Origin: Neomoorella carbonis
GTDB taxonomy: Bacteria > Bacillota > DSM-521 > Neomoorellales > Neomoorellaceae
Assembly: GCF_045278715.1 (NCBI RefSeq)
Contig: NZ_CP136420.1
Location: forward strand, 744,001 to 808,000
Direction: 5' to 3'
DNA length: 64,000 nucleotides
In this document: positions 43,237 through 52,046 of the stretch, piece after piece
Layout of the letters: every line of letters starts with the position of its first letter
Numbering within the stretch: position 1 is the first letter of the stretch
Translations under genes and position numbers: made by a program
The notes under the pieces: model-generated
What the model was told of the DNA's origin: nothing
Databases searched by the model: none
The model's input: only the letters and a program-made list of their open reading frames with translations

Positions 43237-45153
43237 ATGACCGCAATAAACAGGGTGGCTGGCCTGGCTACGGGCATCGATACGGAAAAGCTGATTGCCG
43301 ACTTGATGAAGGCGGAACGCATACCCCTGGATAAAATCAAGCAGGATAAGCAGATCTGGCAGTGGAAGCAGGAAGACTACCGGGCCATCAATACCAGCCT
43401 GCTCAACCTGCGCAATGAAGTGTTCAATCTTAAGCTTCAGGGGACTTTTCTGGTAAAAAAGGTTAGCTCCAGCGACGAGAATATCGTTACGGCAACGGCC
43501 ACTTCTACGGCTTCTACAACTACCTACCAGGTAAAGGTTACGCAACTGGCCACGGTGGCTACCAATGTGAGTGAGGGCGCCATTTCGGGTCGGGCTATGC
43601 TTGTTGGCTCAACCTTGAGTGTCCCAGTAGATACTACGGGTGCTAATCAATTCAAGATTTCATACGATGGTACCACGGTAGATATTAGTTTAACGCAAAA
43701 AAAATATGACGGTTCTCCCGGCAATACGTTAAATGACCTTATAGCGGATATCCAGGCCCAAATCGATGCCTCGGCCATTGGCCCCGGCAAAATATTTGTT
43801 TCCCTCACCAGCGATAATCAAATCAAGCTGGCCGCGGCCGCAAAGAGCGATGGCAGTATCCCTGTAATTGTTGTAACAGATGGTGCCGCTCAAAATGCCT
43901 TGCCGGTGCTAGGTTTTACTAACGGGCAGACTTCGATAACGCAGAGTGCAATTGACCCGGCGGCCACCTTGTGGTCTCAAAAAGACAAATTTTTATCAAG
44001 CAACTTTAGCTGGAACGCCGACCATGAATTTACTTTTACCATCAACGGCCAGGAGTTTAAGTTTGATGGCGATACGGCTACCCTTAACTCGGTAATCGCC
44101 GCCGTTAACGCCAATACTGCTGCCGGGGTAAGCATGTTCTACGACCCGAGCACCGATAAAGTCAGCATTTCTACTATAAAGACGGGGAATAACAACCCGT
44201 CAGGTGAGGAAATCCGGGTTACCGGCGGCTTTATGACAGATGTTTTGCGCATTAATCCGGCCAACGAGCAGGGCGGCCAGGATGCTGTTTTTGAGATCAA
44301 TGGCCTCGGCGGGATGACCAGTAAAACCAACACTTATACTGTCAACGGCGTAACTTTTACTTTCAAAGGCACTACTCCCCTGGGCGGGACGGCCACAACG
44401 GTGACGGTAGCCAGTGATATTGATAAGGTGATTGCTTCCATCCGCAGTTTTGTGGATAAATACAACGAAACCATCGCCAGCATCAACGCTGAATTGACCG
44501 AGGCACGCTATCCCGACTACCGGCCGCTGACCGACGAGCAAATCGAGAAAGGCAAGCTGACGGACAAGCAAATCGACGCCTGGCAGGACAAAGCAAGGAG
44601 CGGGCTGCTCAAAGGCGATCCGTTGCTCAGCGGTACTCTCACCAGTATGCGCGAAGCCCTCTCGAGTATAGTTGCGGGGCTGACGGGGCAGGTGACGGTC
44701 ACCAATGGGTCGCAGTCTTTTACCACGGTGGCCAACCAGTTGAGCATCATCGGCATCACTACCGGTTCGTATGAAGAAAACGGTAAGCTTTACCTTGATG
44801 AAAACCGCCTGCGCGAGGCCCTGCAGTCGAACCCCGAAGCTGTGATGGACTTGTTTACGAATAGCAGCGAGGTGGAAGCAGAAAAAGGGATAGCGGTGCG
44901 GCTGTATGATGCCATCAATAATGCCATGAAAAGAATAACGGCGCAGGCCGGTTCTTCCGGCACACTGTATGATAACAGTTTCATCGGCCGCACCTTAAGA
45001 GAAATTGATGAAAGAATAAGCACAATGGAGGAGCGACTCCAGGAAATTGAAGATCGCTACTGGCGCCAGTTTACGGCTATGGAAACAGCTATTGCCAGGA
45101 TGAACGCCCAGAGCGCCTGGCTGGCCCAGCAGTTCGGCATAGGCGGGCAGTAA
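43237..45153 (+). CDS. fliD: Filament cap protein FliD
   Basis: A 638-residue HAP2. N-terminus INRVAGLATGIDTEKLIADL, MKAERIPLDKI is the conserved coiled-coil start; C-terminus EIDERISTMEERLQEIEDRY, WRQFTAMETAIARMNAQSAW, then LAQQFG is the conserved D0 helix. I choose ATG 43237 because AAAGAGGTG precedes it and the N-terminus fits the family; an upstream in-frame start at 43078 would add 53 foreign residues. The central domain is partly AT-rich and variable. It caps the growing filament. Confidence 0.92.
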   Translation: MTAINRVAGLATGIDTEKLIADLMKAERIPLDKIKQDKQIWQWKQEDYRAINTSLLNLRNEVFNLKLQGTFLVKKVSSSDENIVTATATSTASTTTYQVKVTQLATVATNVSEGAISGRAMLVGSTLSVPVDTTGANQFKISYDGTTVDISLTQKKYDGSPGNTLNDLIADIQAQIDASAIGPGKIFVSLTSDNQIKLAAAAKSDGSIPVIVVTDGAAQNALPVLGFTNGQTSITQSAIDPAATLWSQKDKFLSSNFSWNADHEFTFTINGQEFKFDGDTATLNSVIAAVNANTAAGVSMFYDPSTDKVSISTIKTGNNNPSGEEIRVTGGFMTDVLRINPANEQGGQDAVFEINGLGGMTSKTNTYTVNGVTFTFKGTTPLGGTATTVTVASDIDKVIASIRSFVDKYNETIASINAELTEARYPDYRPLTDEQIEKGKLTDKQIDAWQDKARSGLLKGDPLLSGTLTSMREALSSIVAGLTGQVTVTNGSQSFTTVANQLSIIGITTGSYEENGKLYLDENRLREALQSNPEAVMDLFTNSSEVEAEKGIAVRLYDAINNAMKRITAQAGSSGTLYDNSFIGRTLREIDERISTMEERLQEIEDRYWRQFTAMETAIARMNAQSAWLAQQFGIGGQ

Positions 45154-45216
45154 CCTTTATAAGGGTATAGGAAATATAAAGCATTAGGGCCAACCCGTTA
45201 GATGGGAGAATAGAAA

Positions 45217-45744
45217 TTGGCAGCTGAACTCTTAACCCTACTGCAGGAAAAAAAGCGGCTCTGGCAAGAAATGTACAGCCTGACCCTGGCCCAGGGTGAG
45301 CTCCTGACCCCGGACAGGGCTGGGGAGCTTTTGCAGGTGCTGGAAAGCCGGGAAAAATGTATAGCTGCCCTTAAAGTCCTGGAGGATAGGATAAGGGATC
45401 TGGAAGCGGGACTGCCGGTCGCAGATGGGGCCATGAAGACGGGGCACATTGCCGGGAAGGTGCAGGAGAACAGGCAGGGGCGGGATGAATCAGCTATTCA
45501 GGTAGTGCCTGCAGGCGATGGAAGTGCCGGCGGTGAGGAACCTGAGACGGTGGATCTGCTCCGCAGGGAGATAGCTGCCCTGATGGAAAAAGTAAAAGAG
45601 GCAGACGAGGAAAACCGCCGCAGGATCAGGGAGAACTTTACCCGGTTTAAAAAGGAGCTAGAAGATTTCAGCAGGGTTAAAAAAGCTGTCCTCGCCTACC
45701 ACCGGGGTGGCGGCAGCGGTTTTTTTATTGATAAAAGCTTGTAA
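45217..45744 (+). CDS. Coiled-coil flagellar protein, FlgN/FliT-like
   Basis: A 175-residue helical protein (LLTLLQEKKRLWQEMYSLTL, GELLQVLESREKCIAALKVL) with a Gly/Glu-rich linker and a C-terminal coiled coil (EEIAALMEKVKEADEENRRR-like). The C-terminus includes YHRGGGSGFFIDKSL, a motif seen in FlgN-type proteins. TTG start with GGGAG upstream. Between fliD and flaG, the position of a FliD export chaperone (FliT); that role is inferred. Confidence 0.6.
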   Translation: MAAELLTLLQEKKRLWQEMYSLTLAQGELLTPDRAGELLQVLESREKCIAALKVLEDRIRDLEAGLPVADGAMKTGHIAGKVQENRQGRDESAIQVVPAGDGSAGGEEPETVDLLRREIAALMEKVKEADEENRRRIRENFTRFKKELEDFSRVKKAVLAYHRGGGSGFFIDKSL

Positions 45745-45788
45745 GTGACCGAAGGTTTTCCGGTTGCAAAGTTTGACCGAGCAGCAGG

Positions 45789-45815
45789 TTAAGTTAAAAC
45801 CGCTGCTGCCGATAT
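45789..45815 (+). promoter_or_regulatory. SigD promoter of flaG-fliS
   Basis: TTAAGTTA, 11-bp gap, GCCGATAT (perfect -10). Confidence 0.78.
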
Positions 45816-45878
45816 AAGTTTATAGCAGCAGGTGCTGGCATGAGGCGTTTTAAAAGTTAACCGAAAGGAGGCGGCCTG

Positions 45879-46235
45879 ATGCGCATCGAAGGTGTTGACC
45901 CGCTGGTCTTAAACCAGGTGCAGAATCAGACGGCCGGTTTTCAGGTCCAGGAGAGTAAGGGCATTAAAATTAATACTGAAAGAAAGCAGCAGGAAGGACG
46001 GCAGCAGCCTGGGGAAAAGCAGCTGGAAAAGTCGGTCGAACAGCTCAACAAGGCCGCCGAAGCTTTTAATATCGAGCTGCGGTTCAAAGTCGACCGGGAG
46101 AACAACGAGTTATACGTTTATGTCATAGATGTCAACGAAGGAAAAATTATCCGCCGTATCCCGCCGGAGAATGTTATGGAAGTTGCATCCCGCATGCAGC
46201 AGATGGTGGGACTGATCCTGGATACCTTAATATAA
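45879..46235 (+). CDS. flaG: FlaG family protein
   Basis: A 118-residue protein. The C-terminal FlaG domain reads VEQLNKAAEAFNIELRFKVD, LYVYVIDVNEGKIIRRIPPE, VMEVASRMQQM. FlaG affects filament length in some bacteria. GGAGG site in front; fliS follows 15 nt after the stop. Confidence 0.9.
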   Translation: MRIEGVDPLVLNQVQNQTAGFQVQESKGIKINTERKQQEGRQQPGEKQLEKSVEQLNKAAEAFNIELRFKVDRENNELYVYVIDVNEGKIIRRIPPENVMEVASRMQQMVGLILDTLI

Positions 46236-46250
46236 GAGCAGGTGTTACCC

Positions 46251-46667
46251 GTGGCCGTGAATAACCCTTACCAGGTATACCAGCAGCAGCAGGTCTTTAC
46301 CCTTTCCCAGGAAAAACTGATCCTGATGCTGTACGACGGCGCCCTGCGCTTCTGCCGGCAGGGAGTGAGCTGCCTGGAGAAAAAAGATTATGCCGGGGCA
46401 AATAACAACCTCCTCCGCGCCCAGGATATCATCAAGGAATTGATGATTACCCTGAACCATGAAGCGGGAGAAATTGCCTCCAATCTTCATCGTCTTTATG
46501 ATTTTATGTTGTGGCATCTTATCCAGGCCAATGTGAAAAAAGACACTAAGTTGATAAACGATGTTATTGATATCCTCCAGCATCTGCGCGATGCCTGGGA
46601 TGAGGCGGCCAGGATATACCACACCCATGATTACCGGACGAGGACCGGCATGGACCGGCAGGGTTGA
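46251..46667 (+). CDS. fliS: Flagellin export chaperone FliS
   Basis: A 138-residue helical protein: NNPYQVYQQQQVFTLSQEKL, ILMLYDGALRFCRQG, LNHEAGEIASNLHRLYDFML. It binds the flagellin C-terminal helix and keeps it unfolded for export; that helix is the segment encoded by exon 2 of flagellin. GTG 46251 follows an AGCAGGTG site. Confidence 0.92.
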   Translation: MAVNNPYQVYQQQQVFTLSQEKLILMLYDGALRFCRQGVSCLEKKDYAGANNNLLRAQDIIKELMITLNHEAGEIASNLHRLYDFMLWHLIQANVKKDTKLINDVIDILQHLRDAWDEAARIYHTHDYRTRTGMDRQG

Positions 46668-46698
46668 TATTTGCAGAAAAGCAGGGGCGGGGGAACTA

Positions 46699-46902
46699 AT
46701 GAGCAAGCAGATTGAAATAACAAAACTATCAAGCCGGGGGCAGGTAGTTATCCCGAAAGAAATCCGGCAGCTGCTGGGATGGGAAACAGGCGATCATGTA
46801 GCCGTAGAAGTGCAGGGGGACATGGTAATCCTGCGGCGCCTGCAGCTGGAAAGCTGCCGGCAAGAAAGGCACCAGCAGGTGAGGATGAGTTTAATCAAGT
46901 AG
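46699..46902 (+). CDS. AbrB/MazE-like DNA-binding protein
   Basis: A 67-residue protein: IEITKLSSRGQVVIPKEIRQ, LLGWETGDHVAVEVQGDMVI, the AbrB swapped-hairpin fold. No toxin gene follows on the same strand; a convergent Uma2 gene lies next. The ATG has GGGGGAA upstream. It could be an orphan antitoxin or a transition-state type regulator. Confidence 0.75.
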   Translation: MSKQIEITKLSSRGQVVIPKEIRQLLGWETGDHVAVEVQGDMVILRRLQLESCRQERHQQVRMSLIK

Positions 46903-46942
46903 ATGAAGAAACGGGTGCGGGGAAAGCGGTAAAAGCCCGGGG

Positions 46943-47512
46943 CTAATCTCCCGGTAAAATATCCTGGACGGGAATGTTTAGCCCCGGGAAAGCCAGCGGT
47001 GAAATATGGTCGCCGCGCCCGTATTCTTTAACCTCTCTATACCCGGAGGGCGAAGGCAGGCGATAGGCAGTCACCTGCTGCGCCTGCAGGTTAACCAGCC
47101 ATACTTCCTTAACCCCACCCTTTGCATAGATGTTTGCCTTTACCTCGCGGTCATAAGCCACCGAAGTGTCGGACACCTCGACTAACAACAATACGTCCTC
47201 CGGCCGTGGATGGAAAGAAGCATAATAATCATCGCGCGGCTTGAGCAACATCAAGTCAGGCTGGGGTTCCGAGTTCTGGTCCAGGCGTAAAGGGTTCTGG
47301 GTGTCTACCAGGGCATTATCGCCTATTTTGGTGCTAAAGATATGAAGCAGCCGTCTAACACACGCGGCGTGCCTGGTCCCTATCGGCACCATCTCTATAA
47401 TCTCCCCCTCGATCAGCTCTACCCGGTCGTCTTCTCCCAGGATGCCTGCCCGGGCCATCTGGTAAAACTCATCGACAGTAAAACGCCGGCGGGGAATCTC
47501 GACTGCCGCCAT
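46943..47512 (-). CDS. Uma2-family putative endonuclease
   Basis: A 189-residue protein: RRFTVDEFYQMARAGILGED, DRVELIEGEIIEM, EPQPDLMLLKPRDDYYASFH, VLLLVEVSDTSVAYDRE. The restriction-endonuclease-like core (EPQPDL, LVEVSD) is complete. It is diverged from the Uma2 protein at 31785. Minus strand, opposing the surrounding flagellar genes, which marks it as an insert between fliS and the basal-body operon. Confidence 0.85.
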   Translation of the reverse strand: MAAVEIPRRRFTVDEFYQMARAGILGEDDRVELIEGEIIEMVPIGTRHAACVRRLLHIFSTKIGDNALVDTQNPLRLDQNSEPQPDLMLLKPRDDYYASFHPRPEDVLLLVEVSDTSVAYDREVKANIYAKGGVKEVWLVNLQAQQVTAYRLPSPSGYREVKEYGRGDHISPLAFPGLNIPVQDILPGD

Positions 47513-47674
47513 TCTTTAGAACCCCCTTTCTTCTATCCTTCCCTTAATGTTATATATTATAGCCCTATTCCACGATGATTGTCGTGTCTATACCAATCCC
47601 AGGCTGGTTGGGATGGCTATATTATACCACAGTTGGAAGCAAAATCTTTAGAGGTTTAGAGGAAAGAAAAATAG

Positions 47675-47712
47675 GAGGCTGTTCCCAAATGGGTGGAACG
47701 GCTCATTTTTTT
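47675..47712 (+). terminator. Hairpin with T run
   Basis: GTTCC-caaatgggt-GGAAC with extra flanking pairs, then CATTTTTTT. It ends transcripts from either side before the riboswitch. Confidence 0.6.
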
Positions 47713-47801
47713 GGTTGATTTTCTCCCGACATGCAGGAATTTGGCAAAACGTGTTGAATTAATATCGAAAATGCCAAGGTAAAATTTTCTTACTCCGGGC
47801 G

Positions 47802-47878
47802 TCAAGGGCAAGCTCCCCGAAAGGGGATGCGCGCAAAGCCATGGGTCTAAGGTCCGGGTCACCCGGGTAGGGGCTTGA
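47802..47878 (+). promoter_or_regulatory. Cyclic di-GMP-I (GEMM) riboswitch
   Basis: TCAAG (47802-47806) pairs with CTTGA (47874-47878) as P1. Between them come AGGGCAAGC, a CCCC-GAAA-GGGG tetraloop hairpin, the highly conserved GCGCAAAGCC with the receptor, then TGGGTCTAAGG and a GGGT-ca-CCC hairpin with GGGTAG. This is the GEMM-I architecture. The position matching G20 is G, favouring c-di-GMP over cGAMP. It is transcribed toward flgB. Confidence 0.85.
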
Positions 47879-47949
47879 GGGCTTCGTGTTTCTAACCCCG
47901 GGGCGAAGGACTATGACTGCCAGGCCGCCGTTCCCGGTTCCTTTGAGAT

Positions 47950-47974
47950 GCCCGGGAGACGGGCTTTTCTTTTA
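47950..47974 (+). terminator. Riboswitch-linked terminator
   Basis: GCCCG-ggaga-CGGGC followed by TTTTCTTTTA. It stands 71 nt after the aptamer and 119 nt before flgB, so it is the likely expression platform. Confidence 0.8.
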
Positions 47975-48093
47975 GGACTGAAGTCCCAGGTCAATTTAGG
48001 CCTTAAGCCCGATACCCAAATTCCCATAGAAATGCTAAAGTGGTAACCGCTGGAGAAAAATATCGTTTTTCCGGGAAAGAGGGGGAAACCTGG

Positions 48094-48492
48094 ATGTTTA
48101 TGACGCCGGCCATGTATGTCCTGGAAAGGGCCCTGGACACCGCGGCTTTGCGCCAGCGGGTCATCGCCCACAACATCGCCAACGTCAATACCCCGGGCTT
48201 CAAGCGCTATGAGGTTTCCTTTGAAGAGAAACTCGGCCAGGCCCTGGGATTGGAGCCGGGTCTAACCCTATACCGTACCAATCCCTATCACCTGCCGGCT
48301 CCAGGTCTGGATCTAACCCCGGAGGTCTACCAGGACAACAGCACCACTATGCGTCAGGACGGCAACAACGTGGATATCGACCGGGAGATGGTCGATCTGG
48401 CCCAGAACAGCCTGAACTTTAACGTCGCCGTCCAGCAGCTAAACGGCCGGCTGGCCATGCTGCGCTATGTGATTAACGAAGGGAGGCGCTGA
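48094..48492 (+). CDS. flgB: Flagellar basal-body rod protein FlgB
   Basis: A 132-residue proximal rod protein with AALRQRVIAHNIANVNTPGF near the N-terminus and VDIDREMVDLAQNSLNFNVA in the C-terminal helix. ATG 48094 has GAGGGGG upstream; the in-frame ATG at 48040 lies near the terminator. First gene of the long basal-body operon. Confidence 0.92.
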   Translation: MFMTPAMYVLERALDTAALRQRVIAHNIANVNTPGFKRYEVSFEEKLGQALGLEPGLTLYRTNPYHLPAPGLDLTPEVYQDNSTTMRQDGNNVDIDREMVDLAQNSLNFNVAVQQLNGRLAMLRYVINEGRR

Positions 48493-48494
48493 GG

Positions 48495-48920
48495 GTGGAA
48501 TTATTACCGGCCCTGGCTATTAGCGCTTCCGGCCTTACGGCTGAGCGCCTGCGCCTGGATATCATTGCCAATAATCTGGCCAATATCAATACCACCAGGA
48601 CACCCCGGGGCGGCCCCTACCGGCGGCAGGTGCCTGTTTTTGCGGAGAAACTGCGGGAAGCACTGGGACAGTCGCCGGATCAGGCTCCGGGCAGGGGAGT
48701 TGAGGTCGCGGCTATTGTTGAGGATAACACGCCGCCCCGCCTGGTGTACGACCCGTCGCACCCGGATGCCGACCCTGACGGTTATGTGGCATTGCCCAAT
48801 ATCAATGTCGTAAACGAAATGGTGGACATGATCACCGCCACCAGGGCCTATGAGGCCAACGTCACCGTCCTTAATGCGGCCAAGGCCATGACCATGAAGG
48901 CCCTGGAGATCGGGCGTTAG
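48495..48920 (+). CDS. flgC: Flagellar basal-body rod protein FlgC
   Basis: A 141-residue rod protein: LPALAISASGLTAERLRLDI, IANNLANINTTRTPRGGPYR, and C-terminal NVVNEMVDMITATRAYEANV. GTG start 2 nt after flgB, so it is translationally coupled. Confidence 0.93.
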   Translation: MELLPALAISASGLTAERLRLDIIANNLANINTTRTPRGGPYRRQVPVFAEKLREALGQSPDQAPGRGVEVAAIVEDNTPPRLVYDPSHPDADPDGYVALPNINVVNEMVDMITATRAYEANVTVLNAAKAMTMKALEIGR

Positions 48921-48940
48921 CAATAACTTTCAGGAGGAAA

Positions 48941-49258
48941 ATGCACATGCTCTATTCACCTGTATCCCTTTTAATGCCGGCTCCCCTTCAGGAGAGTCAG
49001 CAGTCCCGACCCGTTCCCCAGGGTACAGGATCCATAGCCGGGTCATTTGCAGACATCCTGATGGAAAAACTGGGGGAAATCAATACCCTGCAGCAGCAGG
49101 CCGATGCCCTTACCCAGGAGTACCTGGCCGGCAAAATCGAGGACGTCCACCAGGTCATGCTGGCCCTGGAACAGGCCAACCTTTCCCTCCAGCTGGCCAT
49201 GCAGGTGCGCAATAAGGCCGTGGAGGCTTACCAGGAAATCTCCCGTATGCAATTTTAG
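48941..49258 (+). CDS. fliE: Hook-basal body protein FliE
   Basis: A 105-residue protein; C-terminal VHQVMLALEQANLSLQLAMQ, VRNKAVEAYQEISRMQF is the FliE signature joining the MS ring and rod. GGAGGAAA precedes the ATG. Confidence 0.92.
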   Translation: MHMLYSPVSLLMPAPLQESQQSRPVPQGTGSIAGSFADILMEKLGEINTLQQQADALTQEYLAGKIEDVHQVMLALEQANLSLQLAMQVRNKAVEAYQEISRMQF

Positions 49259-49446
49259 CGCCCCCCTTGAGCCGGGCCGGCAGCAGGACGGCACCTAAGG
49301 GGGAGGGTTTACTTGCCCTGGACCGGCAGGGGGCGGTGGGGCAGGCGGTGAAAGTGTAGTGAAAGTAACATGCAGGGGAGGCATTTTTTCCTGGTAGTGA
49401 TATTAATTATGGTTAGCAAAGCAATATTGCCTTCCGGGAGCTCAAA

Positions 49447-51024
49447 ATGAAGCTTAAACAGATTCTGGACAGGATAAAAAATTTCTGGCATGGTTTAACT
49501 CCCGGGCGGCGTTCGGCCCTCCTGGCCGTAAGTATAGCCGCCCTGCTGGGTGGCGCCTTTTTACTGCAGTGGCTGCTGAAACCCCAGTACGCCCCCTTGT
49601 TTACCAATTTGCAACAGCGTGATGCGGCGGCGGTAGTGGAAAAGTTGAAAGAAATGAAGGTACCCTACCAGCTGGCCGGCGAGGGGACGACCATCCTGGT
49701 GCCCAAGGACCAGCTCTATCAGCTGCGCCTGGACCTGGCCAGCGCCGGGGTTTTAAACAGCGGCCAGGGATTTGAACTTTTTGACCAGAACAAGCTGGGG
49801 ATGACTGATTTTGAGCGCAACCTGGATTATCAGCGCGCCCTTCAGGAAGAGCTGCGGCGGACTATTGTGACTTTGAATGAAGTGGAGGACGCCCGGGTGC
49901 ATCTGGTCATCCCCCAGCCCAGTGTCTTCCTGCAGGAACAGCAGCCGCCTTCGGCGGCGGTAATGCTGAAACTTAAACCCCTGGCCCGTTTAAAACCGGA
50001 ACAGGTCAAGGGCATCATGGAGCTGGTGGCGGCCAGCGTAGCGGGCCTCAAGCTCGAGAATATCCGCGTCATTGATATGTACGGCAACGTCTTGAGCGAC
50101 GGCCTGGCCGACAGCGAAACGGCGCCTTTAAGCCAGAAGCAGCAGATCCAGATGGAGCTGAAAAGACAGTATGAAAGGGACCTGGAACAGCGATTGCAGG
50201 CCATGCTGACCCAGATTTTGGGTCCGGGTAAAGCCGTGGCCATGATCACCGCCGACCTGAACTTCGACCAGCAGGAAATCAAGCAGACGGTGTGGGGCAA
50301 GGAAGGCGCCTTGAGGAGCGAGCAAGTTAAAACGGAGCAGGGCAATGCCGGCGGCGCCGGCGGACCGGCGGGGACGCCGGCCAACGCCCAACCTCCGGTA
50401 TACCAGGCCCTTAACCCGGCGCCGGGAAATTATAATAAATCCGATACTGTTCGTAACTATGAGCTGGACCAGACCCAGACCAATACCATCGTGGCTCCCG
50501 GCCAGGTAAGAAGGCTTTCTACGGCGGTGGCTGTCAATGGTCCGGTGAGCCCGGCCTTGAACAACCAGATCCAGCAGATCGTCAGTGCCGCCGTGGGTTA
50601 CAACCCGGCCCGGGGCGACCAGATTACCGTCACCAGCATGGCCTTTGATAATTCCCTGCAGCAGCAGATGGCGGCGGAGATGGAGGCCCAGCAGCAGCGC
50701 CGGCGGCTGCTCCAGCAGTACCTTTTGTGGGGAGCGGTAGGGCTGGGAGCCCTGCTCTTACTGGGGGTGCTGATTGTGTTCCTGTTACGCCGCCGGCGGC
50801 GGGAGGCGTTACAAGCGCGGCTGCCCGGCGAGGCATTAACAGCTGGCATGCAGGCTGGTGTGCCGGTAGCACCATTGGCGGTCGAGCCGGTAGAACCGGT
50901 GGACGTGGAAAAAGAGCGCCAGGAAGCCGAACGCAAAGCCAAGATGGAGCGCCTAAAGGAGATAATCCGCCAGCGCCCGGAGGATGCAGCCTTACTTATC
51001 AGGGCCTGGCTGGCCGAGGACTAG
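49447..51024 (+). CDS. fliF: MS-ring protein FliF
   Basis: A 525-residue MS-ring subunit. First membrane helix near residues 18-38 (SALLAVSIAALLGGAFLLQW). YscJ-type domain: LASAGVLNSGQGFELFDQNK, LGMTDFERNLDYQRALQEEL. Second helix near residue 435 (LLWGAVGLGALLLLGVLIVF). The C-terminus binds FliG. A 188-nt gap separates it from fliE with no clear terminator. Confidence 0.94.
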   Translation: MKLKQILDRIKNFWHGLTPGRRSALLAVSIAALLGGAFLLQWLLKPQYAPLFTNLQQRDAAAVVEKLKEMKVPYQLAGEGTTILVPKDQLYQLRLDLASAGVLNSGQGFELFDQNKLGMTDFERNLDYQRALQEELRRTIVTLNEVEDARVHLVIPQPSVFLQEQQPPSAAVMLKLKPLARLKPEQVKGIMELVAASVAGLKLENIRVIDMYGNVLSDGLADSETAPLSQKQQIQMELKRQYERDLEQRLQAMLTQILGPGKAVAMITADLNFDQQEIKQTVWGKEGALRSEQVKTEQGNAGGAGGPAGTPANAQPPVYQALNPAPGNYNKSDTVRNYELDQTQTNTIVAPGQVRRLSTAVAVNGPVSPALNNQIQQIVSAAVGYNPARGDQITVTSMAFDNSLQQQMAAEMEAQQQRRRLLQQYLLWGAVGLGALLLLGVLIVFLLRRRRREALQARLPGEALTAGMQAGVPVAPLAVEPVEPVDVEKERQEAERKAKMERLKEIIRQRPEDAALLIRAWLAED

Positions 51025-51035
51025 GGGTGGCTTGA

Positions 51036-52046
51036 TTGGCGAGGCAGAAAGCCCTTTCCGGCCTGGAAAAGGCGGCGATTTTTTTGATTGCCATCGGGCC
51101 GGAGTTGTCGTCTTTAATTTTAAAACAAATGCCCCAGGAGGATATTGAGCGCATTACTTATCAGATTGCCAACACGACCTCCATCGATCCGGAGACCATG
51201 CAGCAGATCGTCGATGAGTTCCTACAGCTCAATGAAGCCCAGATGTTCATCCTCCAGGGAGGGATGAAGTATGCCCGCGAGGTGCTGGAAAAAACCCTGG
51301 GGCCGGCGCGGGCGACGGAAATCATTAAAAAACTGCTGGCCACTTCCAAAATCCGGCCTTTCAATATGATTCGCAAAGCCGACCCCAAGCAGCTGGTGAA
51401 CTTTATTTACAACGAGCATCCCCAGACTATAGCCCTGATCCTGGCCTATCTGGAACCGGAGCAGGCAGCGGTGGTGCTGGGGGCGCTGCCGGACCAGATA
51501 CAGGCCGACGTGGCCAAAAGGATTGCCCTCATGGAGCGGGCTTCCCCGGAAACCCTGCGGGAGCTGGAGAACATCATGGAACAGCGTTTGTCCTCCCTGG
51601 TGGATCAGGACTTTGCCGCGGCCGGCGGTCTAAAAAGTCTGGTGGACATCTTGAACCGGGCCGACCGCAGCACCGAGCGGACCATCCTGGAAGCTCTGGA
51701 GCAGGATGACCCTGAGCTGGCCGACGAGATCCGCAAGCGCATGTTTGTCTTTGAAGACATCCTGACCCTGGACGACAATTCCATTCGCAGGGTCCTCAGG
51801 GAAGTCGACCTCAAAGACCTGGCCCTGGCCCTCAAGGCGGCCAGCGAAGAAGTGGCCAACCGCATTTACCGCAACCTTTCCAAGCGGGCCGGCGAGATGC
51901 TCAAAGAGGATATCGAGTACATGGGCCCGGCGCGCCTGCGGGATGTGGAAGAAGCCCAGCAGCGTATTGTCCAGATTATTCGCCGCCTGGACGAAGCCGG
52001 CGAGATTATCATCGCCCGTGGTGGTGAAGATGCCATTGTGGTCTAG
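51036..52046 (+). CDS. fliG: Motor switch protein FliG
   Basis: A 336-residue switch subunit: SGLEKAAIFLIAIGPELSSL, EHPQTIALILAYLEPEQAAV, and the C-terminal torque helix region IRRVLREVDLKDLALALKAA with ILDEAGEIIIARGG-like end. TTG start with AGGGGTGG upstream. The C-terminal charged residues contact MotA. Confidence 0.94.
   Translation: MARQKALSGLEKAAIFLIAIGPELSSLILKQMPQEDIERITYQIANTTSIDPETMQQIVDEFLQLNEAQMFILQGGMKYAREVLEKTLGPARATEIIKKLLATSKIRPFNMIRKADPKQLVNFIYNEHPQTIALILAYLEPEQAAVVLGALPDQIQADVAKRIALMERASPETLRELENIMEQRLSSLVDQDFAAAGGLKSLVDILNRADRSTERTILEALEQDDPELADEIRKRMFVFEDILTLDDNSIRRVLREVDLKDLALALKAASEEVANRIYRNLSKRAGEMLKEDIEYMGPARLRDVEEAQQRIVQIIRRLDEAGEIIIARGGEDAIVV

Noticed and set aside
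47989..48015. SigD promoter directly before flgB
   Set aside because: CCCGATAC is present but the -35 fits poorly at 11 bp; control by the upstream riboswitch-terminator is better supported.
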